Assembly: GCA_035999365.1 (NCBI GenBank) | Contig: DASYGT010000028.1 | Coordinates: 1-64,000 of the forward strand | Reading direction: 5' to 3' | Length of the DNA stretch: 64,000 nt | From: DASYGT01 sp035999365 | GTDB taxonomy: Bacteria; Actinomycetota; Actinomycetes; Mycobacteriales; Jatrophihabitantaceae | In this document: positions 41,347 through 49,676 of the stretch, in pieces | Layout: each line of letters opens with the position of its first letter | Numbering within the stretch: position 1 is the first letter of the stretch | Notes under the pieces: generated by a model | Told to the model about the DNA's origin: nothing | The model's input: the letters and a program-made list of their open reading frames with translations, nothing else | Databases searched by the model: none | Made by a program: the position numbers and the translations under genes

Positions 41347-42819
41347 TCAGCGCGTCGGCGTCAGCGCATCGAGAAGGTCGTCGAGCGGCGTCCACGCGAC
41401 ACCGATCCGGGCGTCATCAATGCCGTACGGCAGCCAGACCCGCCCGTCGTGCAGGAAGGCGCCGCACGAATACACGACGTTGGGCACGTACCCGTCGCGC
41501 CCGTCGTCCTGTGGAACCAGCAACGGTTGCGCGAGCCGGCCGAGCACGATGCTCGGCACGTCGATGTCCAGCAGTACCGCGCCGATCGAATAGGTGCGCA
41601 TCGCTCCGACGCCGTGGGTGAAGACGAGCCACCCGCGGTCGGTCTCGATCGGAGGCCCGCAGTTGCCGACCTGCAGCTGTTCCCAGGGCGCCGTCGGTTG
41701 CTGGGTGACGACCGGCTGCGTCCACACGAATCCATCGGAGGAACTGGTCAGGCTGGTGCTCTCACCGTCGGAGCGGCACAGCGCGAGGTGGCGTCCACCG
41801 ACGAGCCGCGGAAAGAGCGCCATCCCCTTGTTGCGCGCCGCCGCACCGGCCAACCGATGAGCGCTGAAGGAGCGCAGGTCTTGACTGATGAGCAGTCGCG
41901 GGGCGATGCGCTGACCGTCGTAGGCGGTGTAGGTCGCTCGGTATTCGACGGCACCGTCGTCGCCGACGAATCGCGTGAAGCGGGCATCCTCCATACCGTT
42001 TCGCTCCTCGGCCGCTGTGGGCATGAGGACCCGTTGCGCAAGCGCCACATCGTCGTCGAAGTCCACTTGATACGTGGACGCGACGAGCGTGCGCAGCAGT
42101 TGGACCGTCGCCATCGCTCCCGGGCGCACCAGTAGATCATGGTGAACCTCGGCGAGCGCACGTTCGAGATCGGCCGCGTCGAAGCTCGCCGGCAGCAGCC
42201 GCAGGACGGCGGTACGAAGCTCGTCGAGTGTGCCCGACTCGGCGAGTACTGCGCGCAGGTGCGCCCGGCGCCACCGCGCAGGGGTCACGTTGCCGGTGGT
42301 CACGGGCAACGGCCGCTCGTCGAAGGTGAACTGCTCACCCGGACCGACCACGGCCGTGCAGAAGGAGATCGACGAGATGTGCCCTTCGCCGATGCCGCGA
42401 AGGCTGATCGCGACCCGAGCCTGGCCACGCTTGAGCTGGGTCTGATCCGGATGCAAGACGGCACTGGGGTTGCACAGCGCGGCCGCCTCCGTCGAATACT
42501 CAGCGGTGAACGTCGCACCGAGCACCAGCTCGCGCGCCTTGGACAGCTGGGGCGCTTCGTCGAGGTGGGCCCCGACGATCGACGCATGGCGGATGAGCAG
42601 CTGCTCATAGTGGCGATGGCGCGATGAGAAGTCGGTCAGCAGGCTGCTGGCGAGGCTCTCGACCTCGTCTTCGTCGAGGGACATGACGCGGTCGACGACC
42701 TGCCCGGCACGCGACTGCGTCATCCGGAGCTCCTCGCCGGGAAGGAAGAGCCGGGCAATGACTCGAGAGGGGTCCGGGTGTAGAGAGGCGGGCACCAGCC
42801 GCATCAGCGGCTTTGTCAC
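41347..42819 (-). CDS. Glycoside hydrolase family 130-like (mannoside phosphorylase type)
   Basis: 490 aa. The C-terminal two-thirds forms a five-bladed propeller: RNGMEDARFTRFVGDDGAVEYRATYTAYDG, GMALFPRLVGGRHLALCR, GVGAMRTYSIGAVLLDIDVPSIVLGR and the closing YSCGAFLHDGRVWLPYGIDDARIG are the repeating GH130 motifs. About 180 extra N-terminal residues precede it. GH130 enzymes phosphorolyse or hydrolyse beta-mannosides. GTG start overlaps the previous stop. Part of a GT4-barrel-GH130 operon. Confidence 0.85.
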   Translation of the reverse strand: MTKPLMRLVPASLHPDPSRVIARLFLPGEELRMTQSRAGQVVDRVMSLDEDEVESLASSLLTDFSSRHRHYEQLLIRHASIVGAHLDEAPQLSKARELVLGATFTAEYSTEAAALCNPSAVLHPDQTQLKRGQARVAISLRGIGEGHISSISFCTAVVGPGEQFTFDERPLPVTTGNVTPARWRRAHLRAVLAESGTLDELRTAVLRLLPASFDAADLERALAEVHHDLLVRPGAMATVQLLRTLVASTYQVDFDDDVALAQRVLMPTAAEERNGMEDARFTRFVGDDGAVEYRATYTAYDGQRIAPRLLISQDLRSFSAHRLAGAAARNKGMALFPRLVGGRHLALCRSDGESTSLTSSSDGFVWTQPVVTQQPTAPWEQLQVGNCGPPIETDRGWLVFTHGVGAMRTYSIGAVLLDIDVPSIVLGRLAQPLLVPQDDGRDGYVPNVVYSCGAFLHDGRVWLPYGIDDARIGVAWTPLDDLLDALTPTR

Positions 42820-43841
42820 GACATGCCGTGCACGGAGCGCGTTTGTTGCGCCGTCGACAGCATCGCCAAGGTCGATTCGGCGCCCTGGTTCATGTTGCGG
42901 CCGTCGACCTCAAGGCCGTCGTAGCCGCCGCCGGTTGCCGGTTCGAACATCCGTGTCCCGCTGTCGTTGTTGCCGAGGAACCACTGCCAGGCCAGCCGGA
43001 TACCGTCGAGGAAGTCGGTGTCCTGGGTCAGCCGATAGGCACTGGCGCACGCGTCAGCGATCGCGGCGACCTCAATCGGTTGCTGGTCGAAGCGAGGCCC
43101 GATGTCGTCGCGTCCGCGCCCGCCGACAGGTGTTACGGACAGGTGCCCGTCGCGCGTCTCGATCCGCATCAGGAACTCGAGCAGCTCGAGCCCCCGGCCC
43201 GACGCCCGGCCGTCGCCGATCGCTGCGCCGCTCACGATCAGTGCCTCGGCGAGAGCGCCGTTCCCGTACGTCAATCGCGGCTCGGGCCACGGCCAGGCCG
43301 TATCCGACCCGGGCGGGCCGATCGCGCGAATGGCGTCAGCGGCGAGCGCCCGTGCGGTCGGGTCGGCCGGTCTTGCCGACAGGATTTCGGCCGCGCCGAT
43401 CGCCGCGAAGACCATCGCCTTCACATGTGGCGATCGCTGTTCGGCGGCGATCCGAAAACCGACGAGTGCCCGCGCCCTCATGCCAGCGGTGTGCGCGTGC
43501 ACCGCTGCGACGCCCAACGCCCAAATGGCTCGACCCCACCAGTCGCCCGTCGAGGCAATGTCGCGCCATGTTCCGTCGACGCCCATCCGGTTGTGACACG
43601 TGCCGAGGGGATCGAGTGCGCCGACGACGAAGTCGAGATACACGTGCGAGAGTTCGCGCAATCGCTGATCGGGCCTCGGCTCGCGACAGACAACGATGAG
43701 TCCGCGGGCTACGTCGTCGACGCAGTAGCCGTGTTCGGGCCGCGGCGTGGACAGCAGAGCGTGTTCGAAGATTCCGCGGCCGTCAGTGAGCCGGGCGAGA
43801 TGGTCGAAGACCGGAGCCGGGCATTCACCGGCGGCGTTCAC
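42816..43841 (-). CDS. (alpha/alpha)6-barrel protein in GT4-GH130 operon
   Basis: 341 aa from the GTG overlapping the glycosyltransferase stop (GTGA). Sequence such as HGYCVDDVARGLIVVCRE, HNRMGVDGTWRDIASTGDWWGRAIWALG, TYGNGALAEALIVSGAAIGD and RFDQQPIEVAAIADACASAYRL gives the repeated helical-hairpin pattern of (alpha/alpha)6 toroids, seen in glycoside hydrolases and glycan-processing proteins. No assigned activity. Its constant company of GT4 and GH130 suggests a role in the same glycan. Confidence 0.7.
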   Translation of the reverse strand: MNAAGECPAPVFDHLARLTDGRGIFEHALLSTPRPEHGYCVDDVARGLIVVCREPRPDQRLRELSHVYLDFVVGALDPLGTCHNRMGVDGTWRDIASTGDWWGRAIWALGVAAVHAHTAGMRARALVGFRIAAEQRSPHVKAMVFAAIGAAEILSARPADPTARALAADAIRAIGPPGSDTAWPWPEPRLTYGNGALAEALIVSGAAIGDGRASGRGLELLEFLMRIETRDGHLSVTPVGGRGRDDIGPRFDQQPIEVAAIADACASAYRLTQDTDFLDGIRLAWQWFLGNNDSGTRMFEPATGGGYDGLEVDGRNMNQGAESTLAMLSTAQQTRSVHGMS

Positions 43842-44974
43842 GCAGCAACCCGCTCGCGAACCAGGCGTGCGGCCAGCGTCCGGTATTGCTCGGCGATGGC
43901 GGGCCACAGCAGTCGAGGAGCGGATGCCGCCGCGATACCAGCCATGTTCGCCGCCAGCGCACCACTGGTGAGGACGCTGCGCAGCGCGGCTGCGATTGCC
44001 GTCGGATCGCCGTGCGCGACGATCAGGCCGGCACCGTCGCTGAGCAATTCCGTCGCGTGCGGGAATCCGGTTGCCACGACAGGCTTGCCCGCCGCGACCG
44101 CTTCGATCAGGACCCCTGATGTCACCTGATCGGTTGAGTCGTACGGCAGCAACACGACGTCAGCCGAGCTGACCAGACGCGAGAGGGCGGCCGAGTCCCG
44201 GTAATGCCCCTCGAACGTCACGGCGTCAGCCAGGCCGAGCGTGCGAACCCGGTCGCGAAGGGCGTTGCGGTACGCCTCGCCCTCGCGAAGCAGAACCTTG
44301 GGATGGGTCTGACCGGCCACCACGTAGCGGGGCATCGGCGACAGGTCGCGCAACATGGCCATCGCCTCGATGCCCCACTCGATGCCCTTGCCCGGCCCGA
44401 GCAGACCCCAGGTGAGGATTGTCGGCTGACCGGTGCGGAAGACGGGCGACGCCGTGCGGATCGAGGGTGCGATCGGCGGCGCGCCGTGCGCGATGATGCT
44501 CAGCTTGGCGATGTCGACGGCATAGCCGGCAACGAGCCGATCGCGTGCGGTCGCGGTCATCACGACGACGGCCGCGGCCTTGTCGACCACGGCTTCGAGC
44601 ACCTCGCGCTGATGCGTGGTCGGTGCCGTCAGAACGGTGTGCAGCACCACGATGCAGGGGATGGTGAGGCCGTCCATGAGATCGAGGACCTCGTCACCGT
44701 CGGGCCCTCCGAATACGCCGTACTCGTGCTGCAGGATGGCCACGGAACAGCGGTTCAGGTGCCCGAGGGCAGAACCCATGCTTGCGTCGTCGCCTGCCAT
44801 CCACTGGGCGACGACGTGGTCGACAGGCCGTGGCTCGCGCTGCTCGACGAGGCGGATGACCGGCCCCTCGTCCGAACCGGGCCTGACCAGCGCGGTACGC
44901 AGCGACTCGGCGAAGGTGGCCAACCCGCATTGGGTCGGGGGAAAGGTGCTGACGAAACCGAAACGGGTAACTAT
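43838..44974 (-). CDS. Glycosyltransferase family 4, probable non-AUG start
   Basis: 378 aa if started at ATA 44974, 361 aa from the TTG at 44923. The region 44972-44924 encodes the family-typical RFGFVSTFPPTQCGLATF, which would be lost with the TTG start. AAAGG lies seven bases before the ATA, and no ATG/GTG/TTG exists between this point and the upstream in-frame stop. The body has GT4 features: GLLGPGKGIEWGIEAMAML, DQVTSGVLIEAVAAGKPVVATGFPHATELL. Acceptor unknown. First gene of the GT4-barrel-GH130 operon. Confidence 0.82.
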   Translation of the reverse strand: MVTRFGFVSTFPPTQCGLATFAESLRTALVRPGSDEGPVIRLVEQREPRPVDHVVAQWMAGDDASMGSALGHLNRCSVAILQHEYGVFGGPDGDEVLDLMDGLTIPCIVVLHTVLTAPTTHQREVLEAVVDKAAAVVVMTATARDRLVAGYAVDIAKLSIIAHGAPPIAPSIRTASPVFRTGQPTILTWGLLGPGKGIEWGIEAMAMLRDLSPMPRYVVAGQTHPKVLLREGEAYRNALRDRVRTLGLADAVTFEGHYRDSAALSRLVSSADVVLLPYDSTDQVTSGVLIEAVAAGKPVVATGFPHATELLSDGAGLIVAHGDPTAIAAALRSVLTSGALAANMAGIAAASAPRLLWPAIAEQYRTLAARLVRERVAA

Positions 44975-45115
44975 GCACGCGCCTTTCGATTGAGCGGCTC
45001 CGACGAGAATCCGCCGGTCGTTCGCTCAGAAATGTTCCGCACCGGAACGCCGGCACACCGGGCGACTGCGGCAGAGAGCGCGTCGATCCACAAGCGCGCG
45101 TGGGATAGCACCAGT

Positions 45116-46225
45116 CTACGCGCGTTCGGCGGCGTCGCGTTCCATGCCGCGGAGGGCACGCAGCGGGGCACCCAGGTCGTCCAGGTAGCGAAGAACGACG
45201 GCGTAGGACCCGACGAGCGAGGTCTCGACGTAGGGAATGCCCAGGCCCGAGCAGTATCTGCGCACGATCGGCTGCGCCCGGCGCAGGGCATATCGCGGCA
45301 TATTGGGGAACAGGTGGTGCTCGATCTGGTAATTCAGGCCACCGAGCACGACGTCAGTGACGAGGCCACCCCGCACGTTTCGGGAGGTCAGGACCTGGCG
45401 CCGAAGGTGATCCAGGTTCTGGTCGGGAGGGATGGTCGGCATGCCTTTGTGGTTCGGGGCGAATGAACACCCCATGTACATGCCGAAGGCAGCTTGATTC
45501 ACCGCAGCGAAGGCGAGTGCCTTCAACGGGGACATCACCAGCAGCAGGCCTCCGACGTACACCACGGCATGCAGCATCAGCAGCATCGCCTCTGAGGTGC
45601 GGCGACCACCGCGCGCACTGCGGTCGGCGCCTGGCAGCAGCGATCGCACGCTCGCGACGTGCAGGTTGAGTCCCTCGAAGGTGAGCAGCGGGAAGAACAA
45701 CCATGCCTGCCACCGGGTGATGCTCCGGCCCAACGCGCCCGTCCTCGCGGCGACCTGTTGGGTCGTGAAGGCGAGCACGCCGTCGCCGATATCGGGATCG
45801 TGTGCTTCCTTGTTCGGATTCGCGTGGTGCCGGTTGTGCTTGGCGACCCACCACCCGAAGCTCAGCCCCACGAGCACGTTGCCCATCAACTGACCCAGGA
45901 GATCGTTTGCACGGCGCGTCGCGAACACCTGCTGGTGTCCGCCGTCATGACCGAGGAACGCCGCCTGGGTGAAGGCGATTCCGAGAACGAGGGCAGCGAT
46001 CAGCTGGAACCATGAGTTCCCGAGCAACACGATCGCCAGGATTGTCGATCCCAGCAGCGCGAGGGTGGCCGCGAATTGAAGCGCATATGCCCCGGGCCTG
46101 CGGCGGAGCAGTCCGGCCGAGCGCACCTCGCGGCATAGCCGGGCGTAGTCACTGCCTCGGTCGGCAGGGCGCTCGAGGGTATTCGGCGGTGGGCTACGCC
46201 GTGCGTTGGTGGTGGACAGGCTCAT
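45116..46225 (-). CDS. Fatty acid desaturase (acyl-CoA / front-end type)
   Basis: 369 aa membrane di-iron enzyme. Three histidine boxes: HDGGH at 93-97, HNRHH at 130-134 and QIEHH at 300-304, the Q-variant third box of delta-type (linoleoyl-CoA-like) desaturases. Four helices. Inserts double bonds into fatty acyl chains with O2 and an electron donor, not visible nearby. It lies between two glycan clusters, so co-regulation with membrane or lipid remodelling is possible. Confidence 0.9.
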   Translation of the reverse strand: MSLSTTNARRSPPPNTLERPADRGSDYARLCREVRSAGLLRRRPGAYALQFAATLALLGSTILAIVLLGNSWFQLIAALVLGIAFTQAAFLGHDGGHQQVFATRRANDLLGQLMGNVLVGLSFGWWVAKHNRHHANPNKEAHDPDIGDGVLAFTTQQVAARTGALGRSITRWQAWLFFPLLTFEGLNLHVASVRSLLPGADRSARGGRRTSEAMLLMLHAVVYVGGLLLVMSPLKALAFAAVNQAAFGMYMGCSFAPNHKGMPTIPPDQNLDHLRRQVLTSRNVRGGLVTDVVLGGLNYQIEHHLFPNMPRYALRRAQPIVRRYCSGLGIPYVETSLVGSYAVVLRYLDDLGAPLRALRGMERDAAERA

Positions 46226-46422
46226 GTCGTCCCGGGCCAGAAGCCGGTGACCGACCTGGCGGCAAAGAAGGTTCGTCGGTGGTTCGGCGTGAGCATGTGC
46301 TCGTCGAGTCAGCGGCGGGCGGCTGACGTCAGGCCCGAACGGGCTGAGAGTCCCAGCACTCCTGACGGTACACCTGCCGAGGCCCCGGAAGTCCCTGCCC
46401 GCACGGGCAAACTGAGCTCGCC

Positions 46423-47223
46423 TCAGCTGTCGCGCTGGCGAGCCCGGGCCCGCCGCACTGCCTCGTCGATGAGGCGCTGAGCGATGTCGGCGAGCTTGAC
46501 GTGCTCGGTCTGGCTCATCTGACGCAGCCGCGCGAATGCCTCGTCCGTGGTTGCGCCGGTGCGGGCGCGCAGCAGCCCGATGGCCTGATCGATTACTGGA
46601 CGAGTGGACAGTGCCGATTGCAGCTGCGTGGCCAGCCGCGTGGCACTCGCCAGCACCTGCGCGTTGTGCACGGCGACAGCGGCCGGTGCGGCGAACAGCT
46701 CACCGAACTCGACTGCGTGGGAGTCGAAGACGTCCTTCTCGTGCGCGTACACATTGATCGCACCGACGACATGATCGGACAGCAGGAGCGGCAACGACAA
46801 CGCGCTGTGCACGCCCAGCCGCCCGACCCGCGGGCCGAATCGCGGCCACATCTTCTCGCCGCCGAGCGATCCGGACAGAACCGTTCTGCGTTCGAGCGCG
46901 GCTGTGACGCAGGGGCCCTCGTTCAGCGTGACGTACTGGATCTCGTCGATCTGGGCGACGAACGGATGACTGGCGGCCAGTGCTTCGACGTGACTTGTCG
47001 TTCCTTCCACCCGAAGCAGGGTGACGCCCGCGCCGTCGGCACCAGGAATCGCCTTGGCAGCGAATGTGGCCACCTGGGCCAACACCTGCTCGATGGGCAT
47101 CGTGCCCGCGACGAGCCCGGCGAGATCGGCGAGGCTTGCGTGTAGATCGGCGGTATCGGCGCTGGACTGCTCGGTGGGGCCTGATCGTGCGGAGCTGTCG
47201 TCACCCGCCGGAGAGCCGGTCAT
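46423..47223 (-). CDS. GAF-ANTAR antitermination regulator
   Basis: 266 aa from ATG 47223. N-terminal GAF domain (about 30-180; TMPIEQVLAQVATFAAKAIPGADGAGVTLLR, GVHSALSLPLLLSDHVVGAINVYA) senses a small molecule or redox. C-terminal ANTAR domain (about 195-255; LQSALSTRPVIDQAIGLLRAR, then GATTDEAFARLRQMSQTEHVKLADIAQRLIDEAV) binds RNA hairpins to allow transcription through terminators. Longer upstream frame to 47580 was rejected. Lies 37 bases after the methyltransferase of the MMP-like cluster, on the same strand. Confidence 0.88.
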   Translation of the reverse strand: MTGSPAGDDSSARSGPTEQSSADTADLHASLADLAGLVAGTMPIEQVLAQVATFAAKAIPGADGAGVTLLRVEGTTSHVEALAASHPFVAQIDEIQYVTLNEGPCVTAALERRTVLSGSLGGEKMWPRFGPRVGRLGVHSALSLPLLLSDHVVGAINVYAHEKDVFDSHAVEFGELFAAPAAVAVHNAQVLASATRLATQLQSALSTRPVIDQAIGLLRARTGATTDEAFARLRQMSQTEHVKLADIAQRLIDEAVRRARARQRDS

Positions 47224-47260
47224 TGTCAGTCCCTGCGTCGAGAAAGCATGCTGGGCAAAA

Positions 47261-47902
47261 CTATAGCTGCGGACCTGCCCCGCCCCGGCCCGCGGTGCGC
47301 TGCAACAGCCGCAGGGAACCGTGCTCGCTGACCGGCCTGAATGTGCCTTCTGCCAGGGCGCGCTGCACCACGTGCCACGGAGCCTGACCTCCGTCGGCCG
47401 GGTCCGGGAACACGTCGTGCACTGCGAGCAGGCCGCCCTCGACGATGTGCGGCGCAAACGCCGCGTAGTCGTGTTGCGCGACATCGTCGGTGTGATTGCC
47501 GTCGAGAAAGAGGAATTCGAGCGGGCTGCCCCACCAGCGTGCGACCTGTTGCGTCGTGGCGACGAGCACCGAGACGACATCGTCGAGCCCGGCGTCGTAG
47601 AGGGTGCGGCGAAGCGACGGCAGGGTATCGAGACGCCCGGTGTGCGGGTCGACCAGTTCTGGGTCGTGCCATTCCCACCCCGGCTGGTTCTCCTCCGACC
47701 CGCGATGGTGGTCGAGCGTCACTAGCTGCGCGCCTCGATCGCGGGCGACACCTCCTAGGTGCACCGTGGACTTCCCGCAGTAGGTACCGATCTCGAGCCA
47801 CAACCCGGGGCGGGCGCTCGCGGCGGCGGTGCGCAGAGCGGAGGCTTCATCGTCGGGAAGGAAGCCCTTCGTCGCGTTCGCGATGGCCAGCGGATCGCTC
47901 AT
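47261..47902 (-). CDS. Class I SAM methyltransferase, MeT3-like
   Basis: 213 aa from the ATG whose final bases overlap the barrel-protein stop. SAM motif I is WLEIGTYCGKSTVHLG, then LDHHRGSEENQPGWEW and FLFLDGNHTDDVAQHDYAAFAPHIVEGGLLAVHD, the Methyltransf_24 pattern of sugar O-methyltransferases. Last gene of a four-gene operon whose composition (GT4, methyltransferase, barrel hydrolase, methyltransferase) matches the mycobacterial MMP cluster, where MeT3 is the 3-O-methyltransferase. The assignment to that role is by analogy. Confidence 0.78.
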   Translation of the reverse strand: MSDPLAIANATKGFLPDDEASALRTAAASARPGLWLEIGTYCGKSTVHLGGVARDRGAQLVTLDHHRGSEENQPGWEWHDPELVDPHTGRLDTLPSLRRTLYDAGLDDVVSVLVATTQQVARWWGSPLEFLFLDGNHTDDVAQHDYAAFAPHIVEGGLLAVHDVFPDPADGGQAPWHVVQRALAEGTFRPVSEHGSLRLLQRTAGRGGAGPQL

Positions 47903-48972
47903 GTCGGGCCGGCGCTGAGCGCGAAGCAGGTGCGATCGCAGTCGTCGATGGTGAGCAGTCGCGGCAGGTTCTCGCCCCGGAACAGGCCGCTGGCGGGGGA
48001 GTGATCGGACAGTGCGTCGGCGGCGAGGATGATCGCCGCTGCCGTCCACGAGCTCTGCTCCCGCGGCCAGAGGGTGTCCTCGGGGAAGACCCACCCTGTC
48101 CAGTAGCCGCGTCCCGCTCGCAGGAACTGCAGGTCTGCCATCAGCTGCACAGCGCGAGCGCGGTCGCCCACGGCGTCGAGCGCGATGGCCAGTTCCGCCG
48201 ATTCCGCAGCAGTGATCCACGGACGGTCGCTGACACACCGGCAGCCGCGGCCGGCGACGACGAACTCGTCCCAGCGGTTGTCGAGCAGGGCCAATCCGGC
48301 TGCACCCTGCACCGCGCCACCCAGCACCGGGTAGTACCAGTCCATCGCAAAGTTGCTCTTGTCGATGAACACGTCGGGGTGGCGGGCGACGGCGTGCGCC
48401 ACCCGGGCCGCCGCGAGCTCCCAGTCCGGCTGCGGATCGTCGACGAGATCGGCAAGCGCCATCGCAGCGCGCAGCGACGTCACGATGCTCGCGCTGCCAG
48501 TCAGGAGAGCCCCCTCGTTGACGCTTCCCGCAGCGTCGCGGGACCAGCAGATCGGCCCCCCCGGCAGCTGCAGCTCGACCACAAGCTCGATGGCACGACG
48601 CACTACTGGCCACATGCGGTGGACGAGCGTGATGTCGCCGGTGATGAGCCAGTGGTGCCATACCGCGACCGCGATGTAGGCCACCTGGTTGGTGTCGATG
48701 CTTGCCTCGGTGACGGTGGCGCCAACCGTTTCCATCGGCCAGCTACCGTCGGCGGCCTGGTGTTCGGCACTCCACTCGAATGCGTGCCGCGCTTCGTCGA
48801 GCAAACCGCACACCGTCAGCGCCATCGCACCCTCGGCGTGGTTCCACGGATCGCCGTAATGGCCCTCGAACCACGGGATCAGCCCGTCTGCGTGCTGCAA
48901 CGACGCGACGAACGTCGCCGTGTCGCGCAGCTGCGCCGCGGACATGATTCCCGGGAGTTCGAGCGCGCTCAC
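47899..48972 (-). CDS. Barrel hydrolase of the MMP-like cluster (MmpH-like, often called prenyltransferase)
   Basis: 357 aa from GTG overlapping the previous methyltransferase stop. Helical-hairpin repeats with DGLIPWFEGHYGDPWNHAEGAMAL, SWPMETVGATVTEASIDTNQVAYIAVAVWHHW, and SNFAMDWYYPVLGG describe an (alpha/alpha)6 toroid. As I recall, homologues in mycobacterial MMP clusters were first annotated as prenyltransferases and later shown to be an endo-mannosidase (MmpH) that recycles methylmannose polysaccharide. Catalytic acids are probably among the Asp/Glu of these loops; not assigned here. Confidence 0.72.
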   Translation of the reverse strand: MSALELPGIMSAAQLRDTATFVASLQHADGLIPWFEGHYGDPWNHAEGAMALTVCGLLDEARHAFEWSAEHQAADGSWPMETVGATVTEASIDTNQVAYIAVAVWHHWLITGDITLVHRMWPVVRRAIELVVELQLPGGPICWSRDAAGSVNEGALLTGSASIVTSLRAAMALADLVDDPQPDWELAAARVAHAVARHPDVFIDKSNFAMDWYYPVLGGAVQGAAGLALLDNRWDEFVVAGRGCRCVSDRPWITAAESAELAIALDAVGDRARAVQLMADLQFLRAGRGYWTGWVFPEDTLWPREQSSWTAAAIILAADALSDHSPASGLFRGENLPRLLTIDDCDRTCFALSAGPT

Positions 48973-49676
48973 GGCTTGCGCAGGTACAGGACGAGGCTCT
49001 TGCCGAGAACCGGATTGAGCAGCCGTTCGGCGGTGACCGTCAGGCGGGGCCGCTTCATCATGTCCCAGACCAGGACCTTGTGGTACGCCCGAGTCAGCGC
49101 GTTCTCGTTGTCGACGCCGACGGCACACTTGAGCCACCAGTACGGCGAGTGCAGTGCGTGCGCGTGGGCCCGGCCGATCGGCTCCAGGCCGCTTGCCTGG
49201 AGGGTCGTGAGCAGGTCGCGGCCGCGATAGATGCGGACGTGGCCGCCCTCCACTTCGTGATAGGCGTCCGAGAGCAGCCAGCAGATCTGCTCGGTCCAAC
49301 GTCGCGGCACCGTGATGGCGACGAGACCACCTGGCTTGGTGACCCGCGCGATCTCGGTGATGGCTGCAGCGTCGTCCGGTATGTGTTCGAGGATCTCGGA
49401 GGCGAGCACGCGGTCGAAATGCCCGTCCGCGAACGGCAGCGCAAGTGCGTCACCAATCAGCGTCACAGGACCGTCGGGCGGCTTGATCTCGCCCGCCTCG
49501 GCCATCGCGGCCACCATCTCCTCGACGTCGCGCAGGTCGTCGGCGTTCTGATCGAGGGCCACGACGTTCGCGCCTCGGCGCAGCGCCTCGAAGGTGTGCC
49601 GCCCGGCCCCACATCCGAGGTCGAGGAAGGTGTCGCCCTCATTCACCTGGAAGCGGTCGTAGTCGATGGTCAGCAC
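48969..49676 (-). CDS. Class I SAM methyltransferase, MeT1-like
   Basis: 235 aa from GTG 49676, overlapping the glycosyltransferase stop. Motif I FLDLGCGAGRHTFEALRRGANVVALDQN, then SEILEHIPDDAAAITEIARVTKPGGLVAIT. The opening MLTIDYDRFQVNEGDTFLD matches the family containing mycobacterial MeT1, which adds the 1-O-methyl group that starts MMP chains. GTGA overlap with the next gene. Specificity is inferred from cluster and family memory. Confidence 0.8.
   Translation of the reverse strand: MLTIDYDRFQVNEGDTFLDLGCGAGRHTFEALRRGANVVALDQNADDLRDVEEMVAAMAEAGEIKPPDGPVTLIGDALALPFADGHFDRVLASEILEHIPDDAAAITEIARVTKPGGLVAITVPRRWTEQICWLLSDAYHEVEGGHVRIYRGRDLLTTLQASGLEPIGRAHAHALHSPYWWLKCAVGVDNENALTRAYHKVLVWDMMKRPRLTVTAERLLNPVLGKSLVLYLRKP

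Noticed and set aside
41313..41372. Short TCAGCG-type repeats between convergent genes
   Set aside because: Only partly conserved units of 12-14 bases, overlapping the GH130 stop and codons; insufficient for a repeat array or attachment site.
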